Counted from the first letter of the stretch, positions 33,731 through 46,361 are shown. The stretch: 64,000 nt of DNA from Nymphaea colorata (GCF_008831285.2 NC_045141.1:6589224-6653223), one strand, 5' to 3'. Program-made: numbers and translations. The notes: generated from the sequence alone by a model not told the origin.

Positions 33731-34674
33731 TCTACCAGATAAGCACGAGGCTTGGGGCTGATTCATATCAGCAGCAGCAGAACATATACGTCACGCCGTG
33801 TGACCTCTGCAGGCAGGGCCGCCTAAGGGTTTGGACCAGGCCACAAATTTTGTCAAAGGGCCACCAGTTCCACAGCACATTTTAAAGAAGATGATTCTAA
33901 GAAGGAACATTTTTAGTTCTGCCTTCTAAATTCTTCAAAGATAACAAGCTCGCCTGAAACCGGACCTAATTTTTTTCTGGTTTCCTAAGTCAGCCATTAG
34001 AATTTCATAAGAGTTATTTATTATCTTATTCCTTGGGAAATAATTTAACTAACACGTCCAACTTTTCTAATATATTCCAAAGATCACACCTGCATTTGAA
34101 ATGTACTATAAAAGAAGTACCTAAAATTCTGGTCGAAACGGAAAAATGTGCTTATAATATTAATAGAAAGAAAGAGCTTACTAATTTAGATATAGTTTTC
34201 CATATGGTCTAACTGGTTTTGACATACACAGAAAAAATTGGTAACATCTAAAATTGAACTTAATTCTGTAAGGGTATTACAAGAATTTACTAAGCTAAAG
34301 GCAGGTCAAAGATATTGAATTTGAATAAAGTTGGCCTACATCGATAGTGTTGTCGTACTTAAAATGGCTTGTGGAAAATAATAAGCATGACAATGATCTA
34401 TGTTGACGGCATTTAGTCAATCGATTGAACTTTCAGAGATGATCCCGCTGCTTAAATTGACTAAGGGTGTCACAACGTTTGCGAGAAAAAAGTTGAACGA
34501 GGGAGGGAGAAGAAAATGGTTTAAATCATATCTAAATCTGTAGACGTGGCTTTCAACATAAAAGAAACCTAGTTTTTCACTTCGAACTTGTGAGCTTGCT
34601 TATTTATCGCAGTTTTAAACATTAAACACTTCTTTGATATCTGATCGATTCAGTTGATGAACCAATCGCGAGCT

Positions 34675-34975
34675 CCTTTAAATCCCCTAATGGCGGAGCT
34701 AAGCATCCATCGGACTTGAGTAGGCAGTTGCCTACACAAACCCACATAATTGTTTTTATTTATTTAAATAATGATTCTTCCACACAATTTAGTTAAATAC
34801 AGGTTGATGTCCCTCAAATCCAAATTTATTAGATTAATACCCCTCAGCTACAAAATTAATAGCTCCCCACAGGACATAACTGATCTCGTCAACCCCTTTA
34901 AGGGTTGTCTGCTGAGCTTCACAGTTGTGGTAAAATGGAATGCAGGGAGCTCGTTTTTCACCGCTTTTTAGTAGT
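34675..34975. repeat. Dispersed repeat with ggcggagcta...ggcagttgcc
   Basis: The phrase ggcggagcta ... ggcagttgcctacacaaacccacata, later tgtccctcaaatcc and acccctcagct, recurs diverged at 43815-43960 (ggcagagcta ... ggcagttgccctcac, gtgtccctcaaatc, gcccctcgacc). It is a short interspersed transposon family of unknown class. Confidence 0.55.
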
Positions 34976-35057
34976 CCTCAGTCTTGGGCTGACCGGTGCC
35001 ATCCAAATCAGGGGCTGCCAATGTGCTAGTTATGTGCCAGTAGTTCCAAAGTAACAA

Positions 35058-35208
35058 ACTATAGGGGCCGTTTGGCATTAAAGTACCACGAAGTACAAAG
35101 ACAGATTTGTGAAACACTTATTCAATAATTTCATGAATATACCCCACTTTTAGAGCACATTCATGTACCACCCACTCATTGTTCCTAATGCCCAACAGCC
35201 CCATAGTG
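35058..35208. mobile_element. MITE with GGGGC(C/T)GTT(T/G)GG termini
   Basis: Left actataggggccgtttggcatta and the complement of the right end, actatggggctgttgggcatta, form inverted repeats of about 22 bp with a few mismatches around a core of about 100 bp. Target duplication not resolved. Confidence 0.6.
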
Positions 35209-35474
35209 TACCTCTTCTTAAATCTTCTTAATAAATGTTGATGGGAGACTTCAGCCACATTTTTGTGATCTCTTCAAACGCTCTATACGCTCACATGACA
35301 TCAGCAACTGAATGGTTTTAAGTTTACATCCGACTGTGCATTTATTTTGTACACGTATAGCTAGCCACTGCAACAGTTTTGGCAGATATTATACTGCTAA
35401 GCAGCACTCCTTGCTTATAATGGACTGAACTATATATTTCCGCATAAGATGCAAATGGAGATATTGAACTCCCT

Positions 35475-35762
35475 TCATTCCAATAGGCGCTTGTGCTTGC
35501 ACCATGCAATGGCAATGATGTAGATAATGATACTGCCTGTGGTGCCGCCTCCAACGGTTAACAAGAACTGGGGCATCCCAGCCTTTTCCTTCTCAAATAA
35601 ATCAATGTTTATGTTCATGCCAAAAATGCCGGCAACAACAACAAACGCACTCACAACAAGAGTTGCAGTGGTCAACATAACTCCCATCTGCAACAGGTGG
35701 TTCTGTTTGTCGTCGAGCATTATGTTGATGTAATCCTCAGTGTCATCCACATACTCTCGCAG
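35475..35762 (-). CDS. MRS2-3: MRS2 exon 6 with both membrane segments and stop
   Basis: LREYVDDTEDYINIMLDDKQ, TM1 TATLVVSAFVVVAGIF followed by GMN, a short acidic loop, TM2 and C-terminal KHKRLLE, stop TGA at 35477-35475. Confidence 0.96.
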   Translation of the reverse strand: MREYVDDTEDYINIMLDDKQNHLLQMGVMLTTATLVVSAFVVVAGIFGMNINIDLFEKEKAGMPQFLLTVGGGTTGSIIIYIIAIAWCKHKRLLE

Positions 35763-38700
35763 CTGTGGTAAACAAGCAACAAACAGCCAACAAGATGAAA
35801 AGGCATCAGAGTACTACCAAGAGACTAAAAAACAAGCAACTGCAAGCACGCTATTAGTAGGCCTTCTTTTATTTTTATCTTTATTTGCATTTTGGCATTA
35901 AGCTTCTAAGAACAATCCATTTATTCACAATCTCCAGCTGCTGTTCTACCATGATCAAGCGATTGATGATTTGCCAGAGTCAACACTAAGCAGAATCAAG
36001 GAAATAACTTGTGAAATTTTAAAACAAGAAAAACATTAAGTTTAGAGCTTAATGGAAAAAGGCAGAGATGAACACTGTCCTTCAGTTAATTTTATTTTTT
36101 ATTTTTTTGGTTGGTTGAGGCCTAGAAACAACTTCATAAAAAATGCAAAAAAGTACACCTGACAGAAACTTGAAATAAGTTTTCTTACAAACGGTTCACA
36201 AATGCCCCTGATTATTGCCCATCCCTACAGTTTTGAAACATTTACAAATACCCACAAACTCTCAGACAACTATAAAAGTGACCTAACTTAAGCAAGTATC
36301 CAACAGAGAACTGTTACCATTAATGTACTACACTATCCATAGTCAACCAGAATGAAATAATGTTCCTACTCCCGACATAGTTCTTCAATCATTTCCCCAT
36401 CTTTTAGTTCCTTTGTCATATTTTCATGAGACATTGCCTCTCCCTTTTTGCAGTTCATCTATTCAAATAATCAATAATTTTATTCCTTAATGACCTACCT
36501 GCCTGGTATAGCTTGTCAATATGCACGGCCACAAATCTATGTTTTACTAGCTAAAGTGAAAAAAGCTACAAGAAAGCTGGGCCATATTTGGTTATTCTCA
36601 ACAAGTTCTGTCAGCAAGTCCACGATACGCAGGCTTTGTTCAAAATGTTTCTTTTTTCCTCAAAACATGCAGGGAATGCTCTCAAGAATTTTACTCAATT
36701 CCATAAGTTAAAGATCTGCAGTATTAGAAAGCAATATGAGAAAAAAAATGGAAGTGACAAACTCACATATGCTTACTGAATGTAAAAGTACATACCGTAG
36801 ACAATTTGTTGAGAGTACCATCAATCTGTACAAAATATGCTTCAAGGAGCATTTCAAGCTCCTCCACATCAAGATGTTTGTTGCTACTGTCTGTGCTTAC
36901 AGCATGAGTTCCATGACTGTCTACTCTAAGCATGCTAGACTCATTAAGTAGACTATCCTCCTTATCCAAATTATGGATATCAGGTTGATAACTGTCTGAA
37001 AGTTCGTTTGTTTCCAAAGATGCTTCAACAGGCATCCTGACAAAGAGATTCAGTAGTTTCAGTTGAGTCATCTAGCAGCAGCACAAGTGGCATTCTCAAT
37101 CACTTCTAAAAGGAGCAAACGTATCTCAGTATTATACCTGCGATCATCCATGTCTGAGGGAAGAGCCTGTTCATCCATGCTATCTCCTCTCTCTTGTAAT
37201 GAAGCAAAAGAGGATGATTCATCAAGTCTCTGCTGCATCAATTTGTCCGTCAAGTACATTTCTGCCATATCATCATCATCATCTAATAGATGTTCAAGCT
37301 CATCCCTGACCTGTAAAGGAAGCACTGACCATTCAGCAACCAACAGAAGAGACAAAAAAAAAATAAACAAGAACAAGAGAAGTTAATCGCCACAAACTAA
37401 AGATTGGATGAGAATCTTTAAGGAAAAGTATTCATAGTTTCAAATGTTTTCCAGTGAAATAAGATTCACTTCAAAAGCTCTGTTGTAAACAAGACATGTA
37501 CTGTTCTGTTAAAAAATAAGCAGATTAGGAAACTTCATACCAAAGCATCAAATTTGTTATCCTACACATAAAAGTTTATTCATGATTCACGATAGTATAT
37601 CTGAAAGGGTTATATACCAACAACTGAAATCTCTAGAATAAATAAAACTAGGAAATCAGTACAGAAGTAAGAAACACTTTATTAGATTACTAGGATTGTT
37701 TCTGGAGAAAAGAATTGAGACATTATATAACATAGAAAAACGAAAATTACAAACCTATTCAAGTAGTGTATCTAGTGTGGCCTGTGCACTAAACTGCTGA
37801 AACTGGGAAACTAGGGGTATACAAGGTGGCATCTTTATTGAAGTTAAGCGGTTGCAAATTGAAAAGCATGAGAACCAAACTGGTGTCACTAATAGGATAA
37901 GAAACCCTTTGTAGAAGCTGCCCATGCCTGAGCATCTTCAATAAGATTTTCTGTGTGCCTTTCAGAGCTCAGGCCCATTCTCAGCTCAAAACATGAAACT
38001 CTATGGACACACGAAGGTTATTTAAAACCCCAGGATCTCATAATACAAATCCGTTAAAGAGAAGACGCAGTATCCCTATGCAGGAGTAGCTCAGACTAGA
38101 ATGGAGATACCCCTATTAAACCAAAAGCAGGACAAAGAATAGTTTGGAGCACAAGAAACATTCAATGTTTCTTCATTCCTTAAGATTGGTAATACATTTG
38201 CATGTTAAATGCAATTTTGACATTGTAATAATAGAAATGACACACTTGAGGATACTTAAATGCCAACATGCATAAATGCATACAAACCTTTTGGACTCGG
38301 CCAGTTATTGCAACCAAACGACTCTTGATCTGACGGACACGCTCCAAGTTAAGTGTGCTAATCTTGGATGTCAACTTATCTAGTGCTGGATGTGCTTCCT
38401 GTTCCAGTGTTCTTGCCTGACATATAAGCAGAAAAGTTTTAAAAAGAAGACCTCTAAAAGGAAATAATGTGTCAAAACAGAGAAAAGTAAGCAATTCAAA
38501 CTATAATATCAAAAGCATAAACAGATAGTCAGAACAGGTCTAGCGATAGAAACATGTGTTTAACAAAGTTAAGAATAACTGAACCATAATACCTTGCTGA
38601 ACCAGACTTTGTCTTTTAGAATAGCATAATATCGTTGTTTACTAAAACCAATGTTATAAAAGGCATAGCGTATCGTGTATCGGTTGAGCCCACCTATACA

Positions 38701-41700
38701 CTGTATCGTAACGTATCGTAAACGTAACGTAACATATCGTAAATTAATTTTTTAATTCATAAAAATATTTAAAATTTAGAAAAAAAGTAGAGAAAAAATC
38801 GGTAAAATCAGGAAAAGCAAAAATCAATTAAAAAAGTCATGTTTTATATATATTAAAAAAAAAACTCATCACATCATTCATAAGCCATAATATATTAACA
38901 ACACTGAACATTTAGAAATGACAAATAAGAAATTCATAACAACATAATAAACATCCATCAGAACTTTAAAATTTAAACTTTAAAGTGTTTTAGATTACAT
39001 TACAAGTTTGCAACAAATAATATATTATGATTATCATCAATCAAGTTCCCATCATCCCCACGGGCCATGAGCAAACCTTTTTATCGACAAGCAAGTTCTC
39101 CTCTAAATCGACGATTTATCACATAAATGGGTGATTTTTGTAGAAAAACTAGTAAAACTTTTCCCTCTGACAACTTTGTTTAGAAAGAGGGAGAAAAAAG
39201 TTTTTTTTTTTGTAAAAAACCACAAAAAATAATTTTATCCATGTATCGTACGATACGGGGGTGTATCGGGGTGTATAGTATGATATGGCCCCTGTATCGC
39301 ACGATACAGCCGATACACCTACGATACACAAGTGTATCATGTACCGCAGGCGTATCGTATAGGTTTTTCAAACCTATACGATACGGGCCCGTATCGTGCG
39401 ATACGGATAACACTGACTAAAACTGCTTCCATGGCTGGATCATCCAAATTTTAGTGAAAGATAACAAAGTTGTTCAATGAAGTATTTTGACATTTGAACA
39501 TCACAATCACCACTGCTTAGAACCTCATGGATGGTGGTAATCTATGTCACATGGGTGTAGGTGTGGGTGCAGCCGTGCAGGACGCAGCAAGTATATAATA
39601 TATATATATATATATATAATCTGTTATATAAGTAAATTTATTTGTCTATATTTTTAGATTTTTTTATCAAGGTTACCTTAATCTCATACAAAATTTAAAG
39701 TTATATTAAATAAAATAATAAAAAGGATGAGAGGCCTGGTTGTCCACCTTAAAGGAGGATAGTCAACAGTCCTAGTCGTCCTTTAAAAAGGATGACCAGG
39801 CTTGTAACCTTCATTAAAATTTTTAAAATGTAGATCAATAAAATTTGATGTCCTTTAAAAAGGACTTCGAGTTTCCGATCCTTTGAAAATGACTCTCTCC
39901 CTTAAAAGAAAGGAGAGAAAGAAAAAGGGAGAAATAAGAAGGGGGAAAGGGAAAGAAGAGAGAGAAGAGGGAAAAGGTAGGAAAAGAAAATAAACAAGAG
40001 AAAAAAAAAAAAGGGTACGGTCAACAACACCCGACTTTGTCAAACCGTGTCCGAGCAAACCCGCACCCACATCCCACATCAACTAGGGTGCATCACTAAT
40101 TTTGGCACACCCATGCGACTTAGGTGTTAATGAAGGTAAGATCAATAGAAACTGCACTTTCTGGGTTAAAGGTTCCCAATGACCTCGCATATTCTATCAG
40201 GCATACCCAGCAGTACTAACTTCGTTACTCACAAATGCCCCACCCGCAACCAAAAGAGATGCTTTAATTTACATTTTGAGCCCATCAAAACTAACTCTAT
40301 CCCCAACGTCCCTTAAATGACAACACCACTCTGGATTGAGATAGGGCTGGGTTGGATTTGGGCCAGGCAGGCCCACTATCTTGCCTGAGTTAACAGTATC
40401 TTTATGTACATGCAGGTCTCTTTTACTTCTCATCTTATAAACCTGTTTTCTTTAGCTTCGACATCTTATCACTTCTATACTTAATAGTTGTATGTTTCGT
40501 TCACATTCATGTGTGCTCTATTGAAGAGTTGAAGATCATACTCCATGATCATAGATTTTACTCATTTCTCAGTAAATCTTTTTCTAGTTTTTAGGTTACC
40601 AATTGTTATCTCTTCCATGCCGTACATGAAGCATCCGAAAATAGTGGTGGATGTTTGGGCAGCCTCGGGCTAAAAATTTAGGAGGATACCCAAAATAGAA
40701 CCACACTTGAGGTTAGATTGGTTAGCAATTGGGCTTGCTCATTTGGAAAAATTAATGGGCTCGGTGGGGCACAACCTAGATGGTCTGACCCGTAAAAGGC
40801 TGGACAGCCTGACCTCTGCCCAAGACTAGCTTGAACCTGGGCTAAGCTTTTTGGGTTTGTTAGACTTTTACTGAGTCTTGTTTATATGGTATACGAAAAT
40901 AATGACCAAAGGTGACAAGAAATAATATTTCATTCATAATGTTTCGATGAGGCTACACTAAATATTTATAGAAAACAGTTCTTGAAATTTGAACTAAACA
41001 ACCAGAATGATGCATGTCAACAAGATTCAAATCTCATAAATAAACATTCTGAACTGTATTCATATGGATCATATATGACAAGGCTCTACATTGTCTTTCT
41101 GACAAACAGCATTTATGAATTACATTCGAAATTGAACTGTCTCAACATAGTTCAGCAGATTGTGCAGCAATTTTGGCACAACAGGGGGTACTAATGAAAC
41201 CTTTACCCTATTCAAAATCTACCAGCATCTACAGAGAAAAGAAAGGAGTTTATGAAAAAATGGTACTTGCCAGACAGATGCAGAAAGGGTTCAAGAATTA
41301 AGATCATAATTGCAACTATCAGAGGTTATGGATCTAGTTCTATGAGCGAGATAAGGCATTGGATCCAAATTCTATGGTGAAATTTCAGCAAATGGCTTAG
41401 CAGATCATGGATCTAGACTTCAAACTGTTATTGGACGGCTCATGACAGCTGTTCCACTTATTGAAGTCAATGTGGAGGTCATCTCATTGCGATGGTTGGA
41501 CATACATGACCTATGAAAGGCACATGGATTGAAAAAAATTTAATGATCAGGACGCATTGAAATATATCATTCAAAAACATGCCTCTTATAATTAAGATGC
41601 TACAAAAATCCTTCATGGAAAATCTACTTCTAAATCAATAACGTGACAAGCCAAACAATAGGCATGCAATCCAAAAGGAAGAAACTTAATATGATTTCAC

Positions 41701-43350
41701 CAAGGCATGGCCCTGAGGAAGAATTCCCAAAAAAGAGTGGAAGAAGCTGCCGCTCCTGGATAGCTTGGAGATTCCTGGATTAAATGGATGTGAAAGGAAA
41801 TGGAATAAAAATACAGGTACAACGTGACCCATGCGAGCCATATAGACCTAGGGAGCTGAAGCCAATAAAATTAAAATAACATTATGGCACAGGTGGCATC
41901 CACGTGATTGAGACACAACAAGATCTGTGGAGGAAACTAGGCCTTCTTCCTCGATAGCGGGAAGAGCCTATCAAGATGTTAAAGTATATAGAAAGAGCAT
42001 GAGAATGGAATTGACCATTACATATCCCATTGTTATGAATAACCATGCAATTAAATCTCCACGGCAACAAGAGGACACAACAGCAGAATAAATAAGACTA
42101 AGGGGCCGTTTGAATCGCGCAGACATCACTGTAGCGGCGGATTTATATCCGCTCCGTACATCCTACTGAATCTGCATGACGAGCACATGAAGTTCCTAGA
42201 TGATACTAAAACAAATGTTCCCAAGGAACGAGAAGGCATGTGAATTCACTCGGGAAAGAAGAGACCTAAATAGTTAAGCTGCAATTTTTCATATTTAAGT
42301 TCATATGCACGCCCTATGATGAAACAAGTAATATCAACCTTATAACCTTTCTCAATCGAACAAATCAAGAATAATGAAGGGCGAAAGTCTTAAAAAAGCA
42401 AATTACCTCAGTCTCTAGACAACTACAAGCAGCCTCGAGGCATGCCTCCAACGCAATAAATTCAAAAGGAAGAAGCCGAGACCCATCTGAATTTTCAAAC
42501 ACCGGAAGCCTCCCCTCTCCCTTTCCGTCCTCTCCACCATACCCGGTATTCAAATTCACATAGGCATTGTTCGGGCTGACCGTCGAATCATACCCACTTT
42601 GCCATTCCGCAGCGTCCCCGCTGCCGTTCCTATCTTCCTTCTTGTACCAAATCGAACCGAAACCCCAGTCAACAAGATGGAAAAGTCATTGTCAAACCAT
42701 AGTTCATCAAGAAGACGCTTAATCGCGAATGATCAAAGTCGATTCCTTCTAAAATCTAGCGCGACCGCTTGCAAAGAAAGAGGGGGGGGGAAAAAGCAAA
42801 TTGGTCAGACCTGCTGATGCAACTGCGTTCGTTGCATCTGCTGCTGCTTGAGGGCGTGATGGGATCGGAGAATCCGGCGCTGGAGCTCTTCGACAAAGGG
42901 CGAGACGGCGGGGTCCTTGGAGTTTAGTAGGAGAACCTCCTGGGCGGTGATGATGGCCTTGATGTGCTCAAGATTGATGACGATCGCCCGCTCTCGACCG
43001 AGCACCGTCGATGGGTATGAGAGAAGCGGGTCAAGGATGCGGAGGTCGCGCGCCGGCAGCCCCGTCCGGCGCATGATGGCGTGCTTCCCGGCCTCGATCA
43101 CCTGTGCCTGACCCGACGAGTCCACCTTCATCCACGTCCGTAGCAACCCCGTCCCCTTCTTCCTTGGACGCGCTGCCCACCCGTCCATCGTCGCAGCCGC
43201 CGCTGCCGGCTCCTCCTCCAAAGGAGAGACGCCGGGCTTCGCCGCCGGAACCCGAGACCTCATCCCTCTCCCTCCTCCTCCTCCTCCTCCTCCTCCCTGC
43301 TCGCGTTGCATGGACGCATCGAATGACTCGGCCGAATTTTTCGGGTACAT
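35475..43350 (-). CDS. MRS2-3: MRS2/CorA-type magnesium transporter, six exons, 534 aa
   Basis: Plant MRS2 proteins are homopentameric Mg2+ channels in membranes. Six exons with GT-AG borders give a continuous frame of 535 codons. Landmarks: KHAIMRRTGLPARDLRILDP and AIITAQEVLLLNSKDP (exon 1), LPFEFIALEACLEAA (exon 2), LTSKISTLNLERVRQIKSRL (exon 3), DELEHLLDDDDDMAEMYLTD (exon 4), DVEELEMLLEAYFVQIDG (exon 5), and in exon 6 two membrane segments (about 466-486 and 505-526) with the ion-selectivity motif GMN at 487-489. These match the MRS2-3 subgroup best. The first exon has a run of nine glycines encoded by a CTC/GGA microsatellite. The first ATG (43350) is used here, but Met14, Met30 or Met55 are also possible starts. 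Intron 2 (3990 bp) holds a hAT element. The gene looks intact. Confidence 0.95.
36796..37036 (-). CDS. MRS2-3: MRS2 exon 5
   Basis: Completes the split Arg (G), then a variable linker and LDVEELEMLLEAYFVQIDG, TLNKLST. The preceding intron is only 101 bases. Confidence 0.93.
37138..37310 (-). CDS. MRS2-3: MRS2 exon 4
   Basis: VRDELEHLLDDDDDMAEMYL, then a variable acidic linker ending MDDR plus AG of a split Arg codon. Donor at 37137-37136. Confidence 0.93.
38288..38416 (-). CDS. MRS2-3: MRS2 exon 3 (residues 259-301)
   Basis: ARTLEQEAHPALDKLTSKIS, then TLNLERVRQIKSRLVAITGR and VQK. This long-helix region is the most conserved part of plant MRS2. Borders phase 0. Confidence 0.95.
38641..38648. 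repeat. Left target-site duplication (ACTAAAAC)
   Basis: Identical to 39416-39423, immediately outside both ends of the hAT element. Confidence 0.88.
38649..39415. mobile_element. Non-autonomous hAT element with GTATCG repeats, in MRS2 intron 2
   Basis: Termini CAATGTTAT (left) and CAGTGTTAT (complement of the right end) are inverted repeats. The 8-bp ACTAAAAC flanks both sides (38641-38648 and 39416-39423), the hAT hallmark. Length 767 bp. Both end regions are filled with gtatcg/cgatac words (more than 20 in total), some arranged as short hairpins such as cgtatcgtataggttt-ttcaaacctatacgatacg. No transposase. Confidence 0.88.
39416..39423. repeat. Right target-site duplication (ACTAAAAC)
   Basis: Identical to 38641-38648. 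Confidence 0.88.
39540..40135. repeat. Transposon relic with GGGTGTGGGTGC ends, in MRS2 intron 2
   Basis: catgggtgtaggtgtgggtgc on the left, and on the right the complement of cgcacccacatcccacatc and cacacccatgcgac. Contains (TA)n at about 39595-39620 and purine-rich tracts. Related GGGTGTGG/CCATGTACC patches occur at 54910-55230. Confidence 0.4.
42407..42640 (-). CDS. MRS2-3: MRS2 exon 2 (residues 181-258)
   Basis: Poorly conserved KEDRNGSGDAAEWQ start, then RLLPFEFIALEACLEAACSC and CLETE. Acceptor 42642-42641 (acaag), donor at 42406-42405, both phase 0. The acceptor choice is the least certain boundary of the gene. Confidence 0.82.
42811..43350 (-). CDS. MRS2-3: MRS2 exon 1 (residues 1-180)
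   Basis: Contains the poly-Gly tract, RKKGTGLLRTWMKVDSSG, and the conserved N-terminal alpha/beta domain. Donor GT at 42810-42809, phase 0. Confidence 0.92.
43270..43296. repeat. (CTC)n coding microsatellite
   Basis: Encodes the poly-glycine run in MRS2 exon 1 on the minus strand; likely length-variable between alleles. Confidence 0.9.
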
Positions 43351-45544
43351 GGCTCGGGGATCCTGTCCCGCGTTTTGGCCCTTCGATTCGTCCAGATGGG
43401 CGGTCGAGATTTAACCAGAGGGGATGCATTCGCGTGGCACCGACGAGATTGAGAGAGGGCTGGCGGGTCGGACTTTTATCCCATGGGAAAAGGGGTCCGA
43501 ATATAAATCTAATTGTATAAATAAATTTAGCTTAAGTGAGGATTTCAATTAAAACTACATTTGTATCGATTTGAACCCTTTTCATTTATGATACACTAAA
43601 ATTATCCTTTCTAAAACAGACTTAATGATTCAAGACCTATAATGTGTTCACTAAACTATAAATCGGATCTATTAAATCATATTGAGCCCCGTACACGTTG
43701 ACTAATAATTATTTAGCTCTTCTACTTCTTCTATAAGAAAGGACATATTTTAATTGAGCTAACACTAGATCTTGGTTTAGAAGCTTATAAGAATTGTGTC
43801 ATGCCGTGCATCAAGGGCAGAGCTACACGTGGGCAGTTGCCCTCACAGTCCCACAAATTCTATTTGTTTATTGATGGTTGGCCCCAACCTTGTTACTTAT
43901 TTATTATATTAGTGTCCCTCAAATCATATTATATCTGGTGCCCCTCGACCATTTTATTTTGTATATAAAGGATTTGACATTTTTTTAGTTAGTTCATTCG
44001 GCCAAAAGTTTCTAGCTCGACCATGGAACATGCACATTCTTTTGAAGCATGGAGACATACTTTTATTTATGGATAAAAATCTATATAGGAGAATCCATTG
44101 ATTTTCGCCTATGGCTAGAAAAAATTATGAGGTATTTAATTGATGGAGATTCAAATCTTATAATTATGTCCTGCATAACGAACCATATAAAAAATCCTTA
44201 TACAAAGAAATGACCATTGTTGTATGGTTGCCATTGTTGTATGGTTGCAACTTTGTCATAAATGACCACAAGCAGCATAGTGTAATTGGTCGGGTTATTA
44301 GAGGTTGGTGAGAAGGTAAGTATTCAGTTTGATTCATATGAACACTATCATGAGGTGTATTGAGGTGGTGGAGTGCATATAAGTTAAAAGGTGCACTACT
44401 GCTTTTGTTGATACCGATACAACTTAGAACACTAGAGACAGGGACGACGGAAAGGCCTTTAGGCCTCATTCCGAGTGGTAAAGGTGAACCTCTCGCTTGC
44501 CCAAAACTTTGTTAGAAGGGAAAATGATTACAACTTTACAAAGCATAATGCAACAAAAGGGCAACGCTAACATTACATACAACCTATAGACAATTTAAAT
44601 GTTAACGATGACAAACATCAAATAGTTATTCACCATCTTCTAGCCATGCATCAAGTAGCCAATAAGCTCTCTAAGCTCCTTCATGTTGCCACATTCCTGG
44701 ACCCTTGAGAATATAAAGGACCTTCTAAACAACTGTCAAAGTCAACACCAGATCGGTTGCTATATTTACTTCCTATACCTCTTGCTCGTAAAGATTACTA
44801 CTCACAAGAGGCTAACAATATGAACCAAACAAAAAAAAGGCAAAAAAAAAAAAAAAAAAACAAGAGCGAAAAGTGGAGCAGTTATGAAATGTAAAACAAC
44901 TACTCTTATAGATCCTCAATTTCAAGATCCAAAACTGGCATGTAAACATTCTCTACAACTAAGTTATAAATTATAGTAGAAACTCTTCATCAGTTATTTG
45001 ATCATGTCCTGCCCAACAGGGATGTAAGCGTTTATACATGAACCACATTAAACCAGGGGTGTAGCCGGAAAGTCTTTGTTAAGGAGCACTAAGTATAAAA
45101 TTTTAAAATTTTTTAAGGTGTATTAGATATAAATTTAAAATTTTTAAGAGGCATCAATATATAAATGAAAAAACTTGCTCCGACATATCAACATAGAAAA
45201 TAAGTTATTGGGGTCTGTGTCAGCAACTGTCTACACACTTAACTCACACATGTCTCAACCCCTGCATTAAACTTTGGTACAAGATCTTCCTCTGATAGAA
45301 TTAAGGTATAGACTAAAAAATCTAAAATATTAAATGATTAAGGGAACGTAATAATAACTTATAGTGTTACGTCGTTTCACCAAATGCCAGGCCCCTTCTT
45401 CTAAAGCATCAAATTAAAAAATATACCTTCTTAAGTGCATGTCTGCAAACGTGAATTTTGCTCCAAGATATATGAAGGCCTGACCTCAATTTGGTGGATG
45501 CAAGTCAAGGCTATTTCATTTGATTCATTTATTTCAATTGTAAG

Positions 45545-45583
<39 letters not shown>

Positions 45584-46328
45584 TATTTGTTTGTTTATAC
45601 AAGGCACATGCACAATTGAACAAAAGATGTTGGATAGAGACCCTAGTGTTTGTTTTAGCATTTGCACCACAAGGATAAAGTACTCTATGTGAAAAGGAGA
45701 TTTTGCCTTTCAAAGAGGCTATAAAATTGTGACTGATGGCTTGATAAACTTGTCTCTTATCTAACGAGAAGTAAAATTTGAGGTGCAGTTTGCCACGAAA
45801 AACAGTTGAAGTTAGCTATTGGAGAGGTTCAATTGAAAAAAAAAAAAGTACATTCAACATTAAAAATATGACAAACCCTAGAGTAATAAGAAGACCGACT
45901 CTTCTTTCGGGTGGTTTGATAAATCTTTTTATCCACATGGGAAAAATAAAGAAAAGAAAATTTTCAAGTATTCTATAGAGAAGTCTTGAAGCAGCTAGTG
46001 AATCTAATCTGTGAATTTGGATGGGACAATTCAAATCGCCTCAGTCCGATTCGAAAATTAAGCTTAGGACAAAACTTACCATGCTTTGATTAGTTTCGAC
46101 AAGCCATCAAACACCTCTACGGACCGCTTCGGGAAGAGTTACGCCGTGAGCGGGGGGAGTGAAGCTGAAGCATTCCTCAGACCAAGCCGGTTTCTCCCGG
46201 CGCAACTCAACTCTTTCAATTGCGGTCTAAGCTACAGTCACCGCCTCCCTCCGTTCTGATCAGAGGAGGAGTTGAGATTGGAGGTGGAGGGGCGAGTCTT
46301 CCCCACGGTCTCGTCTTTCTCACCGGTC
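43351..46328. promoter_or_regulatory. Shared 3-kb spacer between divergent MRS2 and ECA3 genes
   Basis: The start codons of the two genes are 2978 bases apart, facing away from each other. No gene lies between. The spacer holds the second copy of the ggcagttgcc repeat (43815-43960), a 19-bp tandem repeat (ccattgttgtatggttg, about 44215-44250), an (A)n run near 44845 and (TA)n at 45547-45578. The ECA3-proximal 200 bases are GC-rich and pyrimidine-rich, like a 5' leader. No reliable promoter element could be named. Confidence 0.5.
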
Positions 46329-46361
46329 ATGGACGACGCCTACGCGAGATCCATCCACGAG
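46329..46361 (+). CDS. ECA3: ECA3 exon 1
   Basis: ATG at 46329 in gtcATGGacg context; encodes MDDAYARSIHE; donor gtaggt. Confidence 0.9.
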
